53,179 bases of DNA from Eubacteriaceae bacterium. GTDB lineage: Bacteria; Bacillota; Clostridia; Eubacteriales; Anaerofustaceae. This document shows, in pieces, positions 17,284-26,593 of the stretch. Each line of letters starts with the position of its first letter. Positions within the stretch are counted from its first letter, which is position 1. The translations under genes and the position numbers were made by a program. The stretch lies in NCBI GenBank assembly GCA_009782875.1, contig WRIE01000014.1, positions 1 to 53,179 on the forward strand, given 5' to 3'. The notes beneath the pieces were generated by a model that worked only from the letters and a program-made list of their open reading frames with translations, searched no databases and was not told the origin of the DNA.

Positions 17284-17655
17284 ATGCCGACAATCAACCA
17301 GATTATCCGAAAAAACAGGGAAGCCGTAGTCTCAAAAGCAAAGACTCCGGCCCTCAAAGCAAACCCGCAAAAACGCGGTGTATGCACAGTTGTCAGGACT
17401 GCAACGCCGAAGAAACCAAACTCTGCAATGCGTAAAATCGCAAGGGTCAGGCTCTCAAACGGTATTGAAGTCACTGCCTATATCCCTGGTATTGGCCATA
17501 ATCTGCAAGAGCACAGCGTTGTGTTGGTCAAAGGCGGCAGGGTTCGAGACCTGCCAGGGGTGCGCTATAAAGTGATACGTGGAACCCTAGACACCTTAGG
17601 TGTATCCAAGCGTATGCAAGCAAGAAGCAAGTATGGCGCCAAAAGACCAAAATAG
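17284..17655 (+). CDS. rpsL: 30S ribosomal protein S12
   Basis: 123 residues, the normal length. It has the invariant decoding-centre loop [11 protein letters not shown] (K43 and K44 in this numbering) and [20 protein letters not shown]. Lysines whose replacement confers streptomycin resistance are wild type. The C-terminus is basic ([13 protein letters not shown]). AAGGAGG precedes the ATG. The protein sits in the 30S decoding centre and helps with fidelity. Confidence 0.98.
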   Translation: MPTINQIIRKNREAVVSKAKTPALKANPQKRGVCTVVRTATPKKPNSAMRKIARVRLSNGIEVTAYIPGIGHNLQEHSVVLVKGGRVRDLPGVRYKVIRGTLDTLGVSKRMQARSKYGAKRPK

Positions 17656-17770
17656 TGATTCGCTTTTTAGATATGAGTGGAATTCCGGCTTGTATTTTTT
17701 ATATAAGCGCACACGCGGCTTCTTGCCGAGTACCGATGAATCATCACTTTTCTAGTAGGAGGGAAGAGTA
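17656..17770 (+). promoter_or_regulatory. rpsL-rpsG intercistronic leader, possible S7-binding structure
   Basis: The 115-base gap is longer than the other gaps of the operon. agtgat near 17654-17659 can pair with atcact just before the rpsG ribosome site. In enterobacteria S7 represses translation through the equivalent S12-S7 spacer. Similar feedback here is an inference from position and pairing only. Confidence 0.35.
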
Positions 17771-18241
17771 GTGCCGAGAAAGGGACCAGTTCCAAAACGT
17801 GAAGTATTGCCCGATCCAATGTATAACAATGTCATAGTCACCAAGCTTCTGAATAACATAATGCTTGATGGCAAAAAAGGTGTCGCCCAAAAAATCGTAT
17901 ATGGCGCCTTTGACATCGTAAATGAAAGAACAGGCAAAGAGCCTCTTGAAGCATTTTTAGAGGCGCTGAACAACATCATGCCTGTATTGGAAGTCAAAGC
18001 CAGAAGAGTAGGCGGAGCGACTTACCAGGTGCCTCTGGAAGTCAACCCCTATCGAAGGCAAACCTTAGGTCTGCGCTGGCTTGTGGCTAATGCCAGAAAC
18101 CGCAACGAACGGACCATGAAGCAAAGGCTCGCGGGAGAAATCATGGACGCGCTTAACAATACAGGCGCATCTGTGAAGAAAAAGGAAGATACCCATAGAA
18201 TGGCAGAAGCCAACAGGGCTTTCTCCCACTATAAATGGTAG
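17771..18241 (+). CDS. rpsG: 30S ribosomal protein S7
   Basis: 156 residues, the standard length for uS7. It has the typical opening [19 protein letters not shown], the [15 protein letters not shown] core and the [13 protein letters not shown] end. It nucleates assembly of the 30S head and contacts the E-site tRNA. The start is a GTG at 17771 with AGGAGG at about 17757-17762, which sets it clearly. fusA follows after 12 bases. Confidence 0.98.
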   Translation: MPRKGPVPKREVLPDPMYNNVIVTKLLNNIMLDGKKGVAQKIVYGAFDIVNERTGKEPLEAFLEALNNIMPVLEVKARRVGGATYQVPLEVNPYRRQTLGLRWLVANARNRNERTMKQRLAGEIMDALNNTGASVKKKEDTHRMAEANRAFSHYKW

Positions 18242-18253
18242 CCAGCAGGTCAA

Positions 18254-20314
18254 ATGGATATAAAAACTATTGCCAATATCCGTAATATCGGGATAATGGC
18301 GCATATTGATGCAGGAAAAACAACAACAACTGAGCGGATACTGTTCTACTCGGGCAAGATCCGCAAGACCATGGAAGTGCATGAGGGCGGAGCCCAAATG
18401 GACTGGATGGAGCAAGAACAGGAGAGGGGCATCACGATAACATCGGCTGCCACTACTTGCCATTGGCAGGATTGCGAGATTAATATCATCGACACACCCG
18501 GCCATGTGGATTTTACTGTTGAAGTTGAAAGATCACTTAGGGTATTGGATGGAGCAGTTGCTGTCTTTTGCGCAAAAGGCGGCGTTGAGCCACAATCTGA
18601 AACCGTTTGGAGGCAAGCCGACAAATACGGAGTGCCTAGGCTTGCTTATGTCAACAAAATGGACATATCAGGCGCAGACTTTTTCCATGTTATCGATATG
18701 ATGAGGCAACGCCTTGGAGCGGCTCCAATAGCCATTCAGCTCCCGATCGGCCAAGAAGACACATTTGCTGGAATTGTCGACCTCATCACCCAAAAAGCGT
18801 ACTACTATGAAGACACTGAAGGCAAGGAGATCAGGGAAGGGGAAATACCATCTGGTCTAACCCAGCAAGCAGCTGAATGTAGAGATGCGATAATCGAGGC
18901 ATTAAGCGATTTTGATGAAGAGATAATGGGCAAGTTTCTTGAAGGCGAGCCAGTAAGCGATGTTGAGATAAAAACTGCTCTAAGGGCAGCTTGCATCCAC
19001 TCCGGCCTTGTTCCGGTGGTTTGTGGCTCATCTTTCAAAAATAAAGGAGTGCAGATGGTTCTTGACGCTATCGTAGATTATCTGCCTTCACCCCTTGAGG
19101 TCTCTGCGATCAAGGGGATCAACCCAAAGTCTAAGGAAGAGATTGAACGCTCTCCCCTAGGCGAAGAGTTTTGCGCTTTGGCATTTAAGATTATGACAGA
19201 CCAATTCGGCAAATTGGCCTTTATAAGGATTTATTCCGGAACGCTGAAGTCGGGAAGTTATATCTATAATGTATCAAAGGGCAAGAGGGAGCGGGTTGGC
19301 AGGATATTGCGCATGCATGCCAATGACCGCTTAGATTTGCAAGAAGCCACTGCAGGCGATATTGTAGCTTTGCATGGCGTAAAGGAAATTGGCACTGGAG
19401 ACTCCTTGTCTAGCGAGCATGCACAAATACTGCTGGAAAGCATGGAGTTCCCGGAACCAGTCATTTCTGTGGCTATTGAGCCAAAGACGAAAGCTGGCCA
19501 AGACAAAATGATCTCTGCCTTGATGAAGCTTTCAGAGGAAGACCCCACATTCAAGTTCAAAACTGAGGATGAAACCGGCCAAACACTTATTTCTGGGATG
19601 GGCGAATTGCATTTGGAGATCATCGTAGACAGGATGCTGCGTGAATTCAGGGTTGAGGCGAATGTAGGAAAGCCCCATGTCGCATATAAGGAGACAATCA
19701 CAAAACCGGCTTCAATCGATTACCGCTATGTCAAACAAACAGGCGGCAAAGGCCAATTTGCCCATATTGTGCTCAATATTGAGCCCAATGAACCGGGCAA
19801 GGGCTATGAGTTTGAAAGCAAGATAGTGGGCGGGGCAATACCAAGAGAATATATAGAACCAATCAGCGAGGGGATCAAGGGGGCAATGGAAAGCGGAGTG
19901 CTGGCAGGCTATGAAATGCTCGATATCAAAGCTGTGCTGGTTGACGGGTCATTCCATGAGGTTGACTCATCAGATATGGCTTTTAAAATTTGCAGCTCAT
20001 TGGCTTTCAAAGACGCTGCCAAGAAAGCTGGCCCAATACTGGTTGAACCAATATGTAGCATTGAAGTCACAGTGCCCGATGAATACACAGGCGATATCAT
20101 TGGCGATATAACGTCAAGGCGCGGTAAAATCGAAGGCATGGAGACTATCAGCGGCGCTTGTATTATTAAAGGCTTTGTGCCGCTGGCTGACACATTCCAA
20201 TATACCACCACCTTGCGCAGCAAGACCCAGGGTAGGGGAGTGCATACTTTGCAGTTCTCCCACTACGAGGAAGTGTCATCATCAATTGCTCAAAAAATTA
20301 CCGGAAGGTTTTAA
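18254..20314 (+). CDS. fusA: Elongation factor G
   Basis: A 686-residue translational GTPase that drives tRNA-mRNA translocation and, with RRF, ribosome recycling. Motifs: P-loop AHIDAGKT (16-23), switch [21 protein letters not shown] and NKMD. Domain IV carries the tip region, and the C-terminal domain ends near [10 protein letters not shown]. The length is slightly short of the usual 690-700 but there are no gaps in the motifs. Only a weak AGCAGG ribosome site precedes the ATG, 12 bases after rpsG, so translational coupling is likely. Confidence 0.97.
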   Translation: MDIKTIANIRNIGIMAHIDAGKTTTTERILFYSGKIRKTMEVHEGGAQMDWMEQEQERGITITSAATTCHWQDCEINIIDTPGHVDFTVEVERSLRVLDGAVAVFCAKGGVEPQSETVWRQADKYGVPRLAYVNKMDISGADFFHVIDMMRQRLGAAPIAIQLPIGQEDTFAGIVDLITQKAYYYEDTEGKEIREGEIPSGLTQQAAECRDAIIEALSDFDEEIMGKFLEGEPVSDVEIKTALRAACIHSGLVPVVCGSSFKNKGVQMVLDAIVDYLPSPLEVSAIKGINPKSKEEIERSPLGEEFCALAFKIMTDQFGKLAFIRIYSGTLKSGSYIYNVSKGKRERVGRILRMHANDRLDLQEATAGDIVALHGVKEIGTGDSLSSEHAQILLESMEFPEPVISVAIEPKTKAGQDKMISALMKLSEEDPTFKFKTEDETGQTLISGMGELHLEIIVDRMLREFRVEANVGKPHVAYKETITKPASIDYRYVKQTGGKGQFAHIVLNIEPNEPGKGYEFESKIVGGAIPREYIEPISEGIKGAMESGVLAGYEMLDIKAVLVDGSFHEVDSSDMAFKICSSLAFKDAAKKAGPILVEPICSIEVTVPDEYTGDIIGDITSRRGKIEGMETISGACIIKGFVPLADTFQYTTTLRSKTQGRGVHTLQFSHYEEVSSSIAQKITGRF

Positions 20315-20326
20315 AGGAGAATAAAA

Positions 20327-21520
20327 ATGGCAAAGCAAAAATTTGAGAGAACTAAGCCGCACGTCAATATCGGGACAATCGGCCATGTGGATCATGGCAA
20401 GACTACTCTCACAGCGGCCATAACAAAAGTGCTTAACGATCGGTTCGGCACAGGGGCATATGTGTCTTTTGAAAATATCGATAAAGCCCCAGAAGAGAGG
20501 GAGAGGGGCATCACCATCTCTACAGCCCACGTCGAGTATGAGACACAGAATCGCCACTATGCCCACGTTGACTGTCCTGGTCATGCTGACTATGTAAAGA
20601 ACATGATCACAGGCGCAGCCCAGATGGACGGAGCAATCCTGGTAGTCAGCGCAGCTGACGGCCCAATGCCCCAGACAAGGGAGCACATTCTCTTGGCCCG
20701 CCAGGTTAACGTGCCTTCCATGGTCGTATTCCTCAATAAAGAGGATATGGTTGATGACCCAGAGCTCATCGAACTAGTGGACATGGAAGTCCGTGAGTTG
20801 CTTGACGCTTATGATTTTCCTGGAGACGACACTCCAATTGTCGTAGGATCAGCCCTAAAAGCCCTTGAAGACACTGCAAGCGAGTGGGGAGACAAGATCC
20901 TCGCCCTTATGGACGCGGTAGACAGCTTTATTCCGCAACCGGAAAGGGAAATCGACAAGCCGTTCTTGATGCCAGTAGAAGACGTTTTCTCAATCACAGG
21001 CAGGGGCACAGTTGCCACCGGCAGGATCGAGAGAGGTGTCATCAAGACAGGCGAAGAGGTCGAAATCGTAGGAATCAGAGACCAGATCCGCAAATCGGTG
21101 GTCACTGGTGTTGAGATGTTCCGCAAGATCCTAGATATCGGAGAAACCGGAGACAACATCGGCGCTCTCCTTCGCGGAGTTGACCGCAATGAGATCGAGA
21201 GAGGCCAAGTGCTTGCGAAACCGGGATCCATCAAACCGTTGACAAAATACACCGCAGAGGTTTATGTGTTGACAAAAGAGGAAGGCGGACGCCATACACC
21301 ATTCTTTAACGGATACCGCCCACAATTCTATTTCCGCACAACCGACGTGACCGGAGTGGTCAACCTTCCAGAGGATGTCGAGATGGTTATGCCTGGTGAC
21401 AACATCACAATTTCTGTCGAGTTGATCACCCCCATCGCCCTTGAGAAAGAGCTTCGCTTCGCCATCAGGGAAGGCGGCAGGACAGTAGGCTCTGGTGTTG
21501 TTGTCGATGTAGTCGTATAA
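20327..21520 (+). CDS. tuf: Elongation factor Tu
   Basis: 397 residues, full length. It delivers aminoacyl-tRNA to the ribosome as a GTP complex. Motifs: GHVDHGKT (19-26), DCPGH (82-86) and NKED (137-140, where most bacteria have NKCD). Beta-barrel domains 2 and 3 are complete and end in [18 protein letters not shown] precedes the ATG. It is the last gene of the operon and is followed by a terminator. No second tuf copy is in the window. Confidence 0.98.
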   Translation: MAKQKFERTKPHVNIGTIGHVDHGKTTLTAAITKVLNDRFGTGAYVSFENIDKAPEERERGITISTAHVEYETQNRHYAHVDCPGHADYVKNMITGAAQMDGAILVVSAADGPMPQTREHILLARQVNVPSMVVFLNKEDMVDDPELIELVDMEVRELLDAYDFPGDDTPIVVGSALKALEDTASEWGDKILALMDAVDSFIPQPEREIDKPFLMPVEDVFSITGRGTVATGRIERGVIKTGEEVEIVGIRDQIRKSVVTGVEMFRKILDIGETGDNIGALLRGVDRNEIERGQVLAKPGSIKPLTKYTAEVYVLTKEEGGRHTPFFNGYRPQFYFRTTDVTGVVNLPEDVEMVMPGDNITISVELITPIALEKELRFAIREGGRTVGSGVVVDVVV

Positions 21521-21550
21521 GCAAAAAGTTTTCAAATATTTTATAACTAG

Positions 21551-21585
21551 CCCGGCATAGCAGACATTGCTGTGCCGGGTTTCTA
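21551..21585 (+). terminator. Terminator of the str operon
   Basis: CCCGGCATAGCA (21551-21562) pairs with TGCTGTGCCGGG (21568-21579) with one wobble, and TTTCT follows. It lies 30 bases after the tuf stop. Confidence 0.85.
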
Positions 21586-21807
21586 TGTATTTTAGTTATG
21601 CAAGTGTTCCACTTGGCAACTTCTGTTTCTCCTTTTCAAGAGTGTTTCAAAGCCTCATGTCCCAGTTTTTTGAGAGAAACAGCTGGCCTTGCTTGAAGCC
21701 CCCGCTGCTTGCGCTTTTTTTATGCGGGAGCTCCGTAGCAGAAACCATTTCTCTAAATGATTATTCTTCCCTCAGCCCATGTATTGTTTTTCGACAAAGT
21801 AAAATTA

Positions 21808-21858
21808 GCTAAAGGGCCATCCGCTTTGGTTTGTAATTATCCGAGAAGCCCTTTTAGC
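21808..21858 (-). terminator. Possible terminator of the alpha/beta-hydrolase gene
   Basis: gctaaagggc (21808-21817) is complementary to gcccttttagc (21848-21858, inside the end of the coding sequence) with a 30-nt loop; on the minus strand TAATTTT follows. The long loop makes the assignment tentative. The 220 bp to its left, up to the tuf terminator, show no gene. Confidence 0.4.
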
Positions 21859-22580
21859 CAAATGAAGGGATTGTCTCCTTTGCCTTGCTCTTTGTAAACA
21901 TTCAATACATCAAAGTGGTCAACAGGGTTGTCGATATCTCCCACTGTTTCAAGAACATAGGGAATAGCCATAGCATCGAGAGCTGCAGTGAACCGCTCTG
22001 CCTGGCTAAAATCCACGATTGAGTCCATCTTCCCATGAACCATGAAAAATGGGGGATCCGACTCATCTAGATAATCAGCAGTATTCGGGATGTCATATGG
22101 GCTGATAATGCTAATCACACCAAATAACTCCGGTTTGTTTTGGTTGTTTGCCCTTACTGCCGCAGCAGATGTCAAAGCCCCTCCTGCCGACACACCGGCA
22201 TAAGCCAGTTGTTTAGTGTTGATGCCCAGTTCTGCCGCATTATCCACAAGCCAATCCATCGCTGCTTGGACATCAGCAAGCTCTTGGGCTATAGACTCAG
22301 GATTATTGCCCAGGAGGCGGTAATTGACTGAAGCCATCGCAAAACCATGGTCTAGGGCGTTGATTGCGAACCTGGAGGCATCAGATTTGTCGCCTTGGGT
22401 AAACCCGCCTGGATGCGCATACACAACCAGCGGCCACCCGCCTTCTGGCGCTTTTTTATCAGGAATGTAAAAATCTAGGCATTGGAGCGCATCTCCATCT
22501 GGCAGGTAGGGCAAATCGTTGTAGACAATATATTTTTGGCCTTGTCCTGTCTGGGCTTCTGTTCCTTTCTTGTCAAACAT
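21837..22580 (-). CDS. Alpha/beta-hydrolase (carboxylesterase/acetyl-esterase type)
   Basis: A 247-residue esterase-like enzyme without a signal peptide, so cytoplasmic. It has the oxyanion-hole segment HPGG (56-59, a variant of HGGG), the nucleophile elbow GVSAGG with Ser131, an acid candidate Asp186 in HGKMDSIVD and a His222 candidate in DHFDV. The overall plan is that of the BD-FAE/esterase-lipase group, which removes acetyl or feruloyl groups from sugars or acts on small esters. The substrate is unknown. CGGAGG lies about four bases upstream of the ATG. It is monocistronic and convergent with tuf. Confidence 0.8.
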   Translation of the reverse strand: MFDKKGTEAQTGQGQKYIVYNDLPYLPDGDALQCLDFYIPDKKAPEGGWPLVVYAHPGGFTQGDKSDASRFAINALDHGFAMASVNYRLLGNNPESIAQELADVQAAMDWLVDNAAELGINTKQLAYAGVSAGGALTSAAAVRANNQNKPELFGVISIISPYDIPNTADYLDESDPPFFMVHGKMDSIVDFSQAERFTAALDAMAIPYVLETVGDIDNPVDHFDVLNVYKEQGKGDNPFIWLKGLLG

Positions 22581-23199
22581 TCTATCCTCCGTATAATAAG
22601 ATTGTTTGCTTTTATGTTAGTTGTATTTTTTTCTTTTGGCAAGAGTTCCCATGGATTTATATTTCATGGGGCTGTGGTCGTTTTTCGCATATGTCGAGTT
22701 AGCCGCCGGTGTGGATAATGCAAAACACACTCCATGCCGGTTGCGATTTGCTATGTCCAAGGCCCGCCTAGCGGCTGTAGCAAAGGATTTAACAGGGGCA
22801 AGAAAACCAATTTCCATTTTAAACAATACTTCCAACTTGGTGTATCCATTCCAGATAGTGTCTTGAACAAACTTCATCCAGGCAAAACGCTTCAAGTAGC
22901 CTGCTTGAGCCGGTCTTCCTTAAAATAGCAATAACAGCCTTTTTTATTATGCCTTCTCGCTTGCAGCCAGGGCAGAAGTTTTTCACAAGTAATAAAATTG
23001 GATGTAACCAGATCATTGGTATACACGTCGGGCAAGTAACATATATCTGCCATATAGCAGACATTGCTGGACAATTAAGTTTGCCATCATTTGAGAGGCG
23101 CCAAAACAACACAGCCGCCCATATCCCCTAGCAAAAAAATCATTAGTTTACATTACTTTAGTTTTTGCTTATTAGACACTAACCAAAGGGATTGCCTGC
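22581..23199. other. Intergenic region with scattered coding-like remnants
   Basis: No intact gene. On the minus strand three overlapping frames (about 22617-22895, 22819-23112 and 22892-23074) each look partly protein-like (for example KGCYCYFKEDRLKQAT and WMKFVQDTIWNGYTKLEVL) but need frame changes to join, and no start has a ribosome site. This may be a degraded gene of unknown type. The right edge has TGCTATAAT (23197-23205), the probable extended -10 of cvpA. Confidence 0.35.
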
Positions 23200-23237
23200 T
23201 ATAATTAAACAATGCCAGAATGAAATGGGGTGGATGC

Positions 23238-23783
23238 ATGTTTTCATGGGTTGACTTGCCCATAGCCGGGATTTTGGTATACAACATATATGAAGGCTAC
23301 AGAAATGGTTTTGCAAAGTCTTTAGTGTATTTAGTGCGATTCATTGTATGTTTGATTGCCAGCTACACACTTTGTGGAAGAGTTGCGGATTTTTACTTAA
23401 AGTATACATTTTGGCCGGCAAGGATGGAGAAGATTATAGCTGAAATGTTTGCCAACTCTGTCGGGTTTACTTTTATGGCAAAAAGTGTGAGCCAATTTAT
23501 AGTAAATATTGCCGGCTTTATTACTGTGTACATAATTTTGTGGCTTGTTTTTTTGTTTGTGATTGCAATTTCAGACCTGATTACAAACTTGCCCATTTTA
23601 AAGACCTTCAACACAGCTGCAGGCACGCTTGTGGGGATAGTGAAAGGATTATTGGCAAGTGTCATAGTTTCCTCAGTGTTTTGGGTGCTTGGCTATTTTA
23701 TTCCCCCATTAATGACCATGTGCGAAAGCTCTGTGCTAGTCAAATTTTTCTACTTGGGCAGTTTGCTGAATCTGGCAAGGTAA
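23238..23783 (+). CDS. CvpA family membrane protein
   Basis: 181 residues with four predicted transmembrane helices (about 6-22, 24-46, 80-105 and 120-150). It begins MFSWVDLPIAGILVYNIYEGYRN, the usual D-x-x-I-x-x-x-L-x-x-x-x-G-x-x-x-G pattern of the colicin-V-production/CvpA family; the family's role in envelope stability and secretion is poorly defined. I place the start at 23238 because GGGGTGG lies eight bases upstream; a start at 23220 would encode six more residues. A DUF951 gene follows after 13 bases, a pairing common in Clostridia. Confidence 0.8.
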   Translation: MFSWVDLPIAGILVYNIYEGYRNGFAKSLVYLVRFIVCLIASYTLCGRVADFYLKYTFWPARMEKIIAEMFANSVGFTFMAKSVSQFIVNIAGFITVYIILWLVFLFVIAISDLITNLPILKTFNTAAGTLVGIVKGLLASVIVSSVFWVLGYFIPPLMTMCESSVLVKFFYLGSLLNLAR

Positions 23784-23796
23784 GGTTGGTGAATAT

Positions 23797-24000
23797 ATGG
23801 ATTTTGATTACAGCCTTGGATCTATAGTCCAAATGCGCAAGAAGCACCCTTGCGGGTCTTTTGAGTGGGAAGTGCTGCGTATGGGGGCAGATATAAAGAT
23901 ACGCTGCCTTGGGTGCGACCGGCAAGTTATGCTTGCCCGCTCGAAGTTTGACAAAGGCATAAAAAAAGTCGTCAGCAACAAAAAGGATGGCATGGGGTAA
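23797..24000 (+). CDS. DUF951 family protein
   Basis: 67 residues matching the small DUF951 family: GSIVQMRKKHPCGSFEWEVL, then MGADIKIRCLGCDRQVMLAR. The conserved Cys of KKHPCG together with C-x-G-C suggests metal or nucleic-acid binding; the function is not established. The short basic tail (KFDKGIKKVVSNKK) is typical. It ends inside the terminator stem at 23981. Confidence 0.9.
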   Translation: MDFDYSLGSIVQMRKKHPCGSFEWEVLRMGADIKIRCLGCDRQVMLARSKFDKGIKKVVSNKKDGMG

Positions 24001-24018
24001 ACCTGCCATCCTTTTATG
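23981..24018 (+). terminator. Terminator of the cvpA-DUF951 unit
   Basis: AAAAGGATGGCA (23981-23992) pairs perfectly with TGCCATCCTTTT (24004-24015). The stop codon of the DUF951 gene falls in the loop. Confidence 0.85.
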
Positions 24019-24290
24019 ACACCTCTGTAATAGTGATATTGGTTTCACAGCCAAAAGGAATTGGCGAATTACGATAGTTGGTACGCGACTGAAGAAACAA
24101 TCCGGAAATACATCAAAAAACGAGAATAGGAAAGCAAATTAGAGGATGTGGCTAGTAGGGCTTTTTTAGACGCTTGTGAAACCGACCTTCATTCGTCGGT
24201 AGTGGCATTGGGCCGGCCTGCTCCTCGGCAAATCGCATAGTAAAAGTGTCCAAGCGCTTAGGAACAAAGCTGCTGGAGCTTATAGCGCTA
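24019..24290. other. Intergenic region between convergent genes
   Basis: No gene is supported. A short plus-strand frame ending near 24129 (WYATEETIRKYIKKRE) looks coding-like but is preceded by stop codons, so it is at most a gene remnant. Confidence 0.35.
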
Positions 24291-24818
24291 TTAATATAGA
24301 ACGATCGAGAAGAACCCGAGCCTATTATTTCCGGCATTGTAGGTCATTTTGAGTTTTCTTGACAAACTCACGATATCCATTCCACTTCCTTCCATCGAGT
24401 ATTGGCGCTCATCTGGGTAGAGGCATGGCTCATCTGTTTTTGCAGAGCATTCGGGGCAGATCCTGCAGCCTCCGCCTCCTGCAACCCTGGCTTCCTCTCC
24501 TTTGAGCTTCTCGCGAAGCTCCTCAAGCATTGACCTTGGAGTTTGTCCACTCTCATCCATAATCTCATAGCGGCGCCCTAGGGTGACAAGCTTGTTGAGC
24601 ACAATGGCATTTTCGTATTTCAAAAACCTGGCAGCATTCTCTTCCCTAGTTCCTGACCGGGGAGGACAGGAATGGTTTTGCCCGTAATTGCCGCATATGT
24701 TTTTTGCACATTGTGCAAAGACTGCGTCTGAAAAGATAATCTCTGTTGTTGGGATTTTCACGTACTCATCGAAACCTATTTCTTCAATTGCTAGTATGAT
24801 TCTTTCTTCTAAAGACAT
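24291..24818 (-). CDS. DUF2284 predicted metal-binding protein
   Basis: A 175-residue cysteine-rich protein of the DUF2284 family. Cysteines occur in the pattern CAKNICGNYGQNHSCPPRSG (residues about 37-56) and again in GGCRICPECSAKTDEPCLYP (about 115-134), arranged like iron-sulfur or zinc sites. It is cytoplasmic, and a redox or metal-handling role is suggested by the family annotation only. AAAGGAG lies before the ATG. It is monocistronic, with TATAAT-like sequence about 60 bases upstream on the minus strand. Confidence 0.85.
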   Translation of the reverse strand: MSLEERIILAIEEIGFDEYVKIPTTEIIFSDAVFAQCAKNICGNYGQNHSCPPRSGTREENAARFLKYENAIVLNKLVTLGRRYEIMDESGQTPRSMLEELREKLKGEEARVAGGGGCRICPECSAKTDEPCLYPDERQYSMEGSGMDIVSLSRKLKMTYNAGNNRLGFFSIVLY

Positions 24819-25136
24819 GATGATAACTCCTTTTCAGAAAACTTGGTTATAATCCAAATATCATAATAATTCTATACCATTATACTGCATGCAAGGGCAA
24901 TCAAAAACCTCTCGGTCTTCAACATTGCAATTAGCAATGGGTATTGGCAAGGGGGAGATTTCGCCCGGAATCCGGTTACACATTTCCAATTTTGTTTGAA
25001 ACATTTTCAGTTTTTTGGAATCTCCCTCTCAAACCTGTAACCGCAGGTAACGGGTATGCTAAAATTAAGCGCATGTATCCAGCCAGGCTTTGTAGCTGTG
25101 CAGCGAAAAGCATATCCAGACGCATTTATGTTGTTA
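24819..25136. other. Intergenic leader region with a distant inverted repeat
   Basis: gggagatt (about 24953-24960) is complementary to aatctccc (about 25019-25026) with roughly 58 nt between. TATGCTAAAAT near 25056 could be the -10 for the lipoprotein gene. No known riboswitch is recognised. Confidence 0.35.
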
Positions 25137-25152
25137 AGGAGGTTTGCCTCAA

Positions 25153-25740
25153 ATGGGGACAAGAAGAATTGTGGCGGTTTTTCTCGCCATTGCCATTATC
25201 GCCGGTTGCGCTGCTTGCAACAAGAAAAAATCTGCAAATAGCCAAACCGCAACGGAAAACAAACAAGAGACAATAATAGAAGACATCCAGGAACAGTCTG
25301 TACCTGGTTACAGCAAAGATATGCAAGAAGAGCTAGATGCATGCTGCAACGAATTTGGCACTTTGCTAAACGAAGCGATTCCAACAGAATGGGACGTGGC
25401 ATACCTTCTCGGTGAAGTAGAAGAAAGCCGGGAAAGCTATTTATCGGTATTTTACTTTGTCGAATCGGAAACAAATAATACCATAAGAATGGACGAAATT
25501 CCAAAAAGATATGGTATAAAGGAAAGTGTTGTCGAAGGTTGCAACGAGCTGTTATCACAGCAGGTTCTTAGATTAAACAACTGTTTTAATGCCAATGGCT
25601 ATGCCCATTGGGACCAAATGACTTACATATTAGAAAATAATGGTGATTTTGAAATCCGCTACAAATACCACGCTATGCAAGAAGAGATCGTGGCGGGAAA
25701 ACGGGAAGCCATATGGGCATTTGAGACTTTCCGGCGCTAA
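25153..25740 (+). CDS. Putative lipoprotein of unknown function
   Basis: 195 residues beginning MGTRRIVAVFLAIAIIAGCA, a signal peptide with lipobox IAGC (Cys19). The mature part starts with a Lys/Gln/Asn-rich linker and continues as an acidic, mostly helical domain without a motif I recognise. AAGGAGG (about 25136-25142) is ten bases before this ATG, whereas an in-frame TTG at 25144 would overlap it. It is expected on the outer face of the membrane. A two-way terminator follows. Confidence 0.75.
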   Translation: MGTRRIVAVFLAIAIIAGCAACNKKKSANSQTATENKQETIIEDIQEQSVPGYSKDMQEELDACCNEFGTLLNEAIPTEWDVAYLLGEVEESRESYLSVFYFVESETNNTIRMDEIPKRYGIKESVVEGCNELLSQQVLRLNNCFNANGYAHWDQMTYILENNGDFEIRYKYHAMQEEIVAGKREAIWAFETFRR

Positions 25741-25756
25741 TGCATTTTGATTGGTT

Positions 25757-25816
25757 AAAAAAGGCGCCAGACAGCTTATGAACCTAAACGCATATAGGCT
25801 GCCTGGCGCTGTTTTT
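25757..25816. terminator. Bidirectional terminator between convergent genes
   Basis: gcgccagacagc (25764-25775) pairs with gctgcctggcgc (25799-25810) with one mismatch. A T tract follows on the plus strand (gttttta), and a six-A run at 25757-25762 gives a T tract on the minus strand. Confidence 0.8.
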
Positions 25817-25830
25817 ATAGTTATGGCCAA

Positions 25831-26586
25831 TTAAATCGTTTCATAGCTTGTATCTTCGACAATTTCTTTGGCGGCTTGGATAAACGCTTCAAGTATCATC
25901 GTATTTACTGGCTTGTCTTCCGGCTCATTGTAGAACATAAACTCTGGATGCCATTGGATCCCCCAAATGAATGGTTTGCTTACTGCATAAACCGCCTCCA
26001 CAACACCGTCCCCTGAAGCAGCCATTGTTTCCAGCCCCCTGGCCAGCTTTTTCACAGATTGGTGATGGCTGCTGTTGACCCCAATCTGGCTAGAACCCAA
26101 CAGCCTTTCCAAAGGGCTTAATTCGACGATATCAATAATGTGGGAGATTTCATCAAATGGTTCCTTTTGGTTGTGCTCAAGGCCGCTTGACGGAAAACTA
26201 GTTGGGATATCTTGGTAGAGGGTTCCCCCCAATGCCACATTCATCAACTGCATTCCCCTGCATATTGCCAATACAGCTTTGTCTTGCTCATACAATGAAC
26301 AAAACAGCTGGGATTCAAAATAGTCCCTCTCGTGGCTGGTTCTTGGGCTTACCTTGTCGCTTCTTTCCTCTCCGTAATTCTCTGGGCAAACATCTGGTCC
26401 TCCCGTGAAAATGGCGCCATGGGCTATATTGGCAATCTGCTTTATGTCTGATTGGGATGCGCTCATTGCAGGGATTATGGGAAGCCCTCCAGCCTGTATC
26501 ACCGGCTCAATGTAGTTGTTGTAAATAAAAGTCCGCTCATTCTCGCTGTCTTTGAACGGGAGTATCAAGATGATAGGTTTGTCCAA
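25831..26586 (-). CDS. Class I glutamine amidotransferase-like gamma-glutamyl hydrolase (peptidase C26)
   Basis: 251 residues of the PuuD/peptidase C26 type, which cleaves gamma-glutamyl amides such as gamma-glutamyl-GABA. Catalytic Cys109 lies in AICRGMQ, and His213 and Glu215 in WHPE. The start is a TTG at 26586, ten bases after GGGAGG, and that ribosome site lies inside the last codons of the upstream DNA methylase gene (stop at 26594), so the two are translationally coupled. What links a C26 enzyme to a DNA methylase is unclear. No other polyamine-catabolism genes are nearby. Confidence 0.85.
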   Translation of the reverse strand: MDKPIILILPFKDSENERTFIYNNYIEPVIQAGGLPIIPAMSASQSDIKQIANIAHGAIFTGGPDVCPENYGEERSDKVSPRTSHERDYFESQLFCSLYEQDKAVLAICRGMQLMNVALGGTLYQDIPTSFPSSGLEHNQKEPFDEISHIIDIVELSPLERLLGSSQIGVNSSHHQSVKKLARGLETMAASGDGVVEAVYAVSKPFIWGIQWHPEFMFYNEPEDKPVNTMILEAFIQAAKEIVEDTSYETI

Positions 26587-26593
26587 CGTAGAT

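Noticed and set aside
22617-23112. Intact gene on the minus strand with a Cys motif (CPGC)
   Set aside because: Coding-like pieces fall in different frames without a start or ribosome site; at most a degraded remnant.
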